DNA from: Kuenenia sp039794105
GTDB lineage: Bacteria > Planctomycetota > Brocadiia > Brocadiales > Brocadiaceae
Reading direction: 5' to 3'
Length of the DNA stretch: 7,460 nucleotides
Assembly: GCF_039794105.1 (NCBI RefSeq)
Contig: NZ_JBDIWA010000061.1
Coordinates: 1-7,460 of the forward strand
Position 1 is the first letter of the stretch, and each line of letters opens with the position of its first letter. Positions 5,885 through 7,460 of this stretch are shown one piece after another. The notes beneath the pieces are model-generated. The model was not told the DNA's origin, ran no database searches, and saw only the letters and a program-made list of their open reading frames with translations. A program made the position numbers and the translations under genes.

Positions 5885-6724
5885 ATGTTAAAACAAATTA
5901 TAGTTCCTACCGATGGTTCCGATAATAGCCTTACCGCAGCAGATTATGCCGTGAGTATTGCGAAAACAAATGATGGGAGTGTGCATGGACTATTTGTAAA
6001 AGATATTAAAATTCTGGCGGGTCCTTTGATTCATGATATTGGCACAAGCATTGGCGGTATGGTTCCCTATGGGACGTTTAATCAAACGGTCAGGGAAATG
6101 CTTGATTCTAAGGCAGACGCTGCTTTAAATCAGGTAGAAGGGAAGTGTATACAAGCGGGAGTACCCTTTACCCGTGAAATACAAGAAGGTATTGTAAATC
6201 ATGAAATTGTAAAATCATCGGCAAATTATGATTTGATTGTTATGGGGAAGATGGGGGCTCACGCTGAATGGCGGGATGTATTTCTTGGTTCAAACGTAGA
6301 ATTCGTTGTGCGGAAAACACATAAGCCCGTGCTTATAACGCCTGCGGGATTTAAATCCTTTTGCAACATGCTTATTGCATACGACGGGAGCCTGTTTGCA
6401 GATAAGGCATTGGCGGTAGGGGCGGAAATGGCGCAACTCATGAAACTAAATATAACGTTACTATGTGTTGATGATACCAGGGAGAAAGCCCTGCAAATCT
6501 TATCCAAAGCAAAAATTTTTCTCGATGGTCTTAACCTCACACCAAACATTGTTCCAATAGAAGGAAAAGATCATGCAAAGGGTATACAGGATGCATGTAA
6601 AGACAACTACGATTTGTTAGTGATGGGTGCGTATGGGCATTCCAAACTACAAGAAATGATTTTGGGCAGCACGACTACAAGGGTAATGAGACATACTGAT
6701 TGCCCACTATTGCTTTACCGGTAA
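5885..6724 (+). CDS. tandem-domain universal stress protein (UspA superfamily)
   Basis: Two UspA-like domains in one 279-residue chain, the architecture of E. coli UspE: domain 1 about residues 1-153, domain 2 about 158-279. Each begins with a strand ending in the ATP-contacting aspartate (IVPTDGS, Asp10; LIAYDGS, Asp167) and ends with the glycine-rich loop. In domain 2 it is the canonical G-x2-G-x9-G-S (Gly248, Gly251, Gly261, Ser262). In domain 1 the second gap is one residue longer (Gly121, Gly124, Gly135, Ser136). Both domains are therefore predicted to be ATP-binding rather than UspA-type non-binders. There is no signal sequence, so it is cytoplasmic. AAGGT (5875-5879) precedes ATG by five bases. 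It is transcribed alone from its own promoter. The role, survival under starvation, redox or respiratory stress, is inferred from the family; the target is unknown. Confidence 0.93.
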   Translation: MLKQIIVPTDGSDNSLTAADYAVSIAKTNDGSVHGLFVKDIKILAGPLIHDIGTSIGGMVPYGTFNQTVREMLDSKADAALNQVEGKCIQAGVPFTREIQEGIVNHEIVKSSANYDLIVMGKMGAHAEWRDVFLGSNVEFVVRKTHKPVLITPAGFKSFCNMLIAYDGSLFADKALAVGAEMAQLMKLNITLLCVDDTREKALQILSKAKIFLDGLNLTPNIVPIEGKDHAKGIQDACKDNYDLLVMGAYGHSKLQEMILGSTTTRVMRHTDCPLLLYR

Positions 6725-6773
6725 GTAAGCTTGTTTTATAAATTAGAAAAGAGCACTGGCGGTTGTTCTGCAT

Positions 6774-6793
6774 TACGGTATATGTTTACCGTA
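6774..6793. repeat. short palindrome after usp
   Basis: TACGGTA (6774-6780) and TACCGTA (6787-6793) are exact complements around six bases, 50 nt past the usp stop. The following plus-strand bases are not T-rich, so terminator activity is doubtful. It may be a weak transcript-end hairpin. Confidence 0.35.
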
Positions 6794-6811
6794 GTAAAGA
6801 GAACTTCTGTT

Positions 6812-6848
6812 ATTACAAGGTCAATACGGTGGCATACGTCCTTGTAAT
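6812..6848. repeat. 9-bp inverted repeat
   Basis: ATTACAAGG (6812-6820) and CCTTGTAAT (6840-6848) are exact complements with 19 bases between. On the plus strand the right arm is followed by a few T residues, so it could contribute to ending the usp transcript. It may also mark one boundary of the repeat-rich block that continues to 7000. Confidence 0.35.
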
Positions 6849-6903
6849 TTTATGACAGGTCTTTCAAACAAGCATATTTCAATATTTGTATCTAGCCCCA
6901 TCC

Positions 6904-7000
6904 TTCCATTCATCCAGATGTATCCTTTCCAACCTATAGAAGCCCAGACCGGGACGGTCTGGCTACCTTTTCCATTCATCCGGATGTATCCTTTCCAACC
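6904..7000. repeat. pair of 31-bp direct repeats enclosing a hairpin
   Basis: Positions 6904-6934 and 6970-7000 are identical except at one base (A at 6916, G at 6982); the period is 66 bp. Each copy contains a CATCC(A/G)GATG core, a perfect 10-bp palindrome (CATCCGGATG) in the right copy. The 35 bases between hold the hairpin at 6941-6964. This head-to-tail arrangement around a palindrome resembles a composite REP/BIME-type element. On the minus strand the 66-bp unit stays open in one frame and encodes two copies of GWKGYI-x-MNG, which I regard as a by-product of the repeat. Confidence 0.7.
6941..6964. repeat. GC-rich hairpin between the direct repeats
   Basis: CCAGACCG (6944-6951) pairs perfectly with CGGTCTGG (6955-6962) around GGA. 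Allowing one bulged C, the stem extends to ten pairs across 6941-6964. It could form the transcript end for the minus-strand efflux genes, but no T-run follows on that strand. Confidence 0.5.
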
Positions 7001-7097
7001 CGGCAATCATCAATCGTACACAATGGGTGAAAATAAGAGTAAGCAAGAGAAATGGTAGGATTACAAAAAATGTACTTGCAATTGTGGATGATCTCAT
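6963..7097 (-). CDS. 44-residue membrane-anchored mini-ORF coupled to the efflux gene, possibly truncated
   Basis: Its ATG overlaps the stop of the outer membrane factor gene as ATGA (7094-7097), the typical arrangement for translational coupling, with AAGG of the preceding codons just ahead. The product begins MRSSTIASTF, has a hydrophobic stretch from about Phe10 to Phe23 (FFVILPFLLLTLIF) and a cysteine at position 26. It could be a signal or lipoprotein-like leader or a single membrane anchor. The last dozen codons (LERIHPDEWKR) come from the right-hand 31-bp repeat, and the stop TAG lies just beyond it. This suggests a longer gene, perhaps another efflux component, was cut by the repeat. 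It may also simply be a spurious frame. No homologue is recognised. Confidence 0.4.
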   Translation of the reverse strand: MRSSTIASTFFVILPFLLLTLIFTHCVRLMIAGLERIHPDEWKR

Positions 7098-7460
7098 CCC
7101 TTATTCTTTTCTTTTGTCCAACCGCCGCCAAGCGCTTTATAAATATTTACACTTGCATTAAATTGTTGTTGCTTGATGTTTACTAATTCTAATTTCGATT
7201 GGAGGGCATTTTCTTGTGTTATTAATACCTCTAAGTAATTTGCTCTGCCCGTTTTGAATAGTTCCGATGATATTTCTATTGATTGAGTTAAAGCTGCCAC
7301 TTTTCTGGTTGTGAGGTCGTATGCCTGTCCCAAATTCTTAATATTATTCATTTCGTTATACACTTCTACATAACCGTTGATAATTGTTTTTTGATAATTG
7401 TACAATGCTTCTATCTGTGTAGCCTGTGTAGTTGCAAATTGCGCTTTAATTGCACTTCGG
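7094..7460 (-). CDS. TolC/OprM-family outer membrane efflux factor, C-terminal part
   Basis: Only the last 122 codons are in the window; the frame is open through the right edge, and an apparent start at 7405 is an internal TTG (Leu). Outer membrane factors form trimeric beta-barrel/alpha-helical tunnels that export drugs, metals or lipids with an RND or ABC pump and a periplasmic adaptor. Visible features are the long Gln/Thr/Ala-rich periplasmic helix (IKAQFATTQATQIEALYNYQ), the repeated-half motif LFKTGRANYLEVLITQENAL corresponding to the family's ...G..SYLEVLDAQ..L, and the ending VNIYKALGGGW typical of the NodT/CusC/OprM branch. The tail KEKNKG follows. The adaptor and pump are not seen; if the operon is conventional they lie beyond the right edge, upstream of this gene. 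The substrate cannot be inferred. Confidence 0.9.
   Translation of the reverse strand, partial: RSAIKAQFATTQATQIEALYNYQKTIINGYVEVYNEMNNIKNLGQAYDLTTRKVAALTQSIEISSELFKTGRANYLEVLITQENALQSKLELVNIKQQQFNASVNIYKALGGGWTKEKNKG

Noticed and set aside
6821..7006. Minus-strand 61-codon frame with two GWKGYI-x-MNG repeats
   Set aside because: It begins with TTG without a ribosome binding site, overlaps the mini-ORF at 6963-7097 in another frame, and its repeat peptides are explained by the 66-bp nucleotide repeat. Kept only as a note under the repeat.
1..7460. CRISPR array, tRNA or rRNA genes
   Set aside because: The only direct repeat pair (6904-7000) has two copies with no further spaced units, and I saw no cloverleaf-like or conserved rRNA sequence.

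Overview
The window looks like chromosomal DNA of a moderately AT-rich, probably strictly anaerobic Gram-negative bacterium. It carries an oxygen-sensitive Ni-Fe-S carbon monoxide dehydrogenase, the end of an outer-membrane efflux channel (so a double membrane), ordinary aroA and ribD biosynthesis genes, a tandem-domain universal stress protein, and a high density of short palindromic intergenic repeats. An anammox planctomycete of the Kuenenia/Brocadia type would fit the base composition, the CO dehydrogenase and the repeat load. That is an impression from the sequence style, not a demonstrated identification.

Layout. (1) Positions 1-506 hold the possible start of a gene leaving the left edge on the minus strand, then about 445 bases without a convincing gene. 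That stretch contains three palindromic repeats and two possible promoters. (2) A full-length cooS-type CO dehydrogenase lies on the minus strand (507-2483) with a clear Shine-Dalgarno sequence and a good sigma70-type promoter (2565-2593). (3) The gap between cooS and aroA contains a 103-bp near-perfect nested palindrome (2602-2704), flanked by TA dinucleotides, which starts 8 bp upstream of the cooS -35 box. (4) aroA and ribD follow on the plus strand, 2 bp apart and presumably co-transcribed. (5) A 55-codon minus-strand gene of unknown function (5334-5501) has a promoter with perfect -35 and -10 hexamers. It is convergent with ribD and divergent from usp. (6) A two-domain universal stress protein (5885-6724) has its own consensus-like promoter and a palindrome just upstream of it. 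(7) The last 740 bases contain small palindromes, a pair of 31-bp direct repeats enclosing a hairpin, a 44-codon membrane-anchored mini-ORF that ends inside the repeat, and the C-terminal third or so of a TolC/OprM-type outer membrane factor running off the right edge.

The genes do not form one pathway. CO dehydrogenase belongs to C1/acetyl-CoA metabolism, aroA to chorismate synthesis, ribD to riboflavin synthesis, usp to stress response, and the outer membrane factor to export. No acetyl-CoA synthase, cooF, cooC or corrinoid protein gene is visible near cooS. The less ordinary material is the nested palindrome between the cooS and aroA promoters, the small gene with a textbook promoter, and the repeat that appears to end a short gene coupled to the efflux channel.
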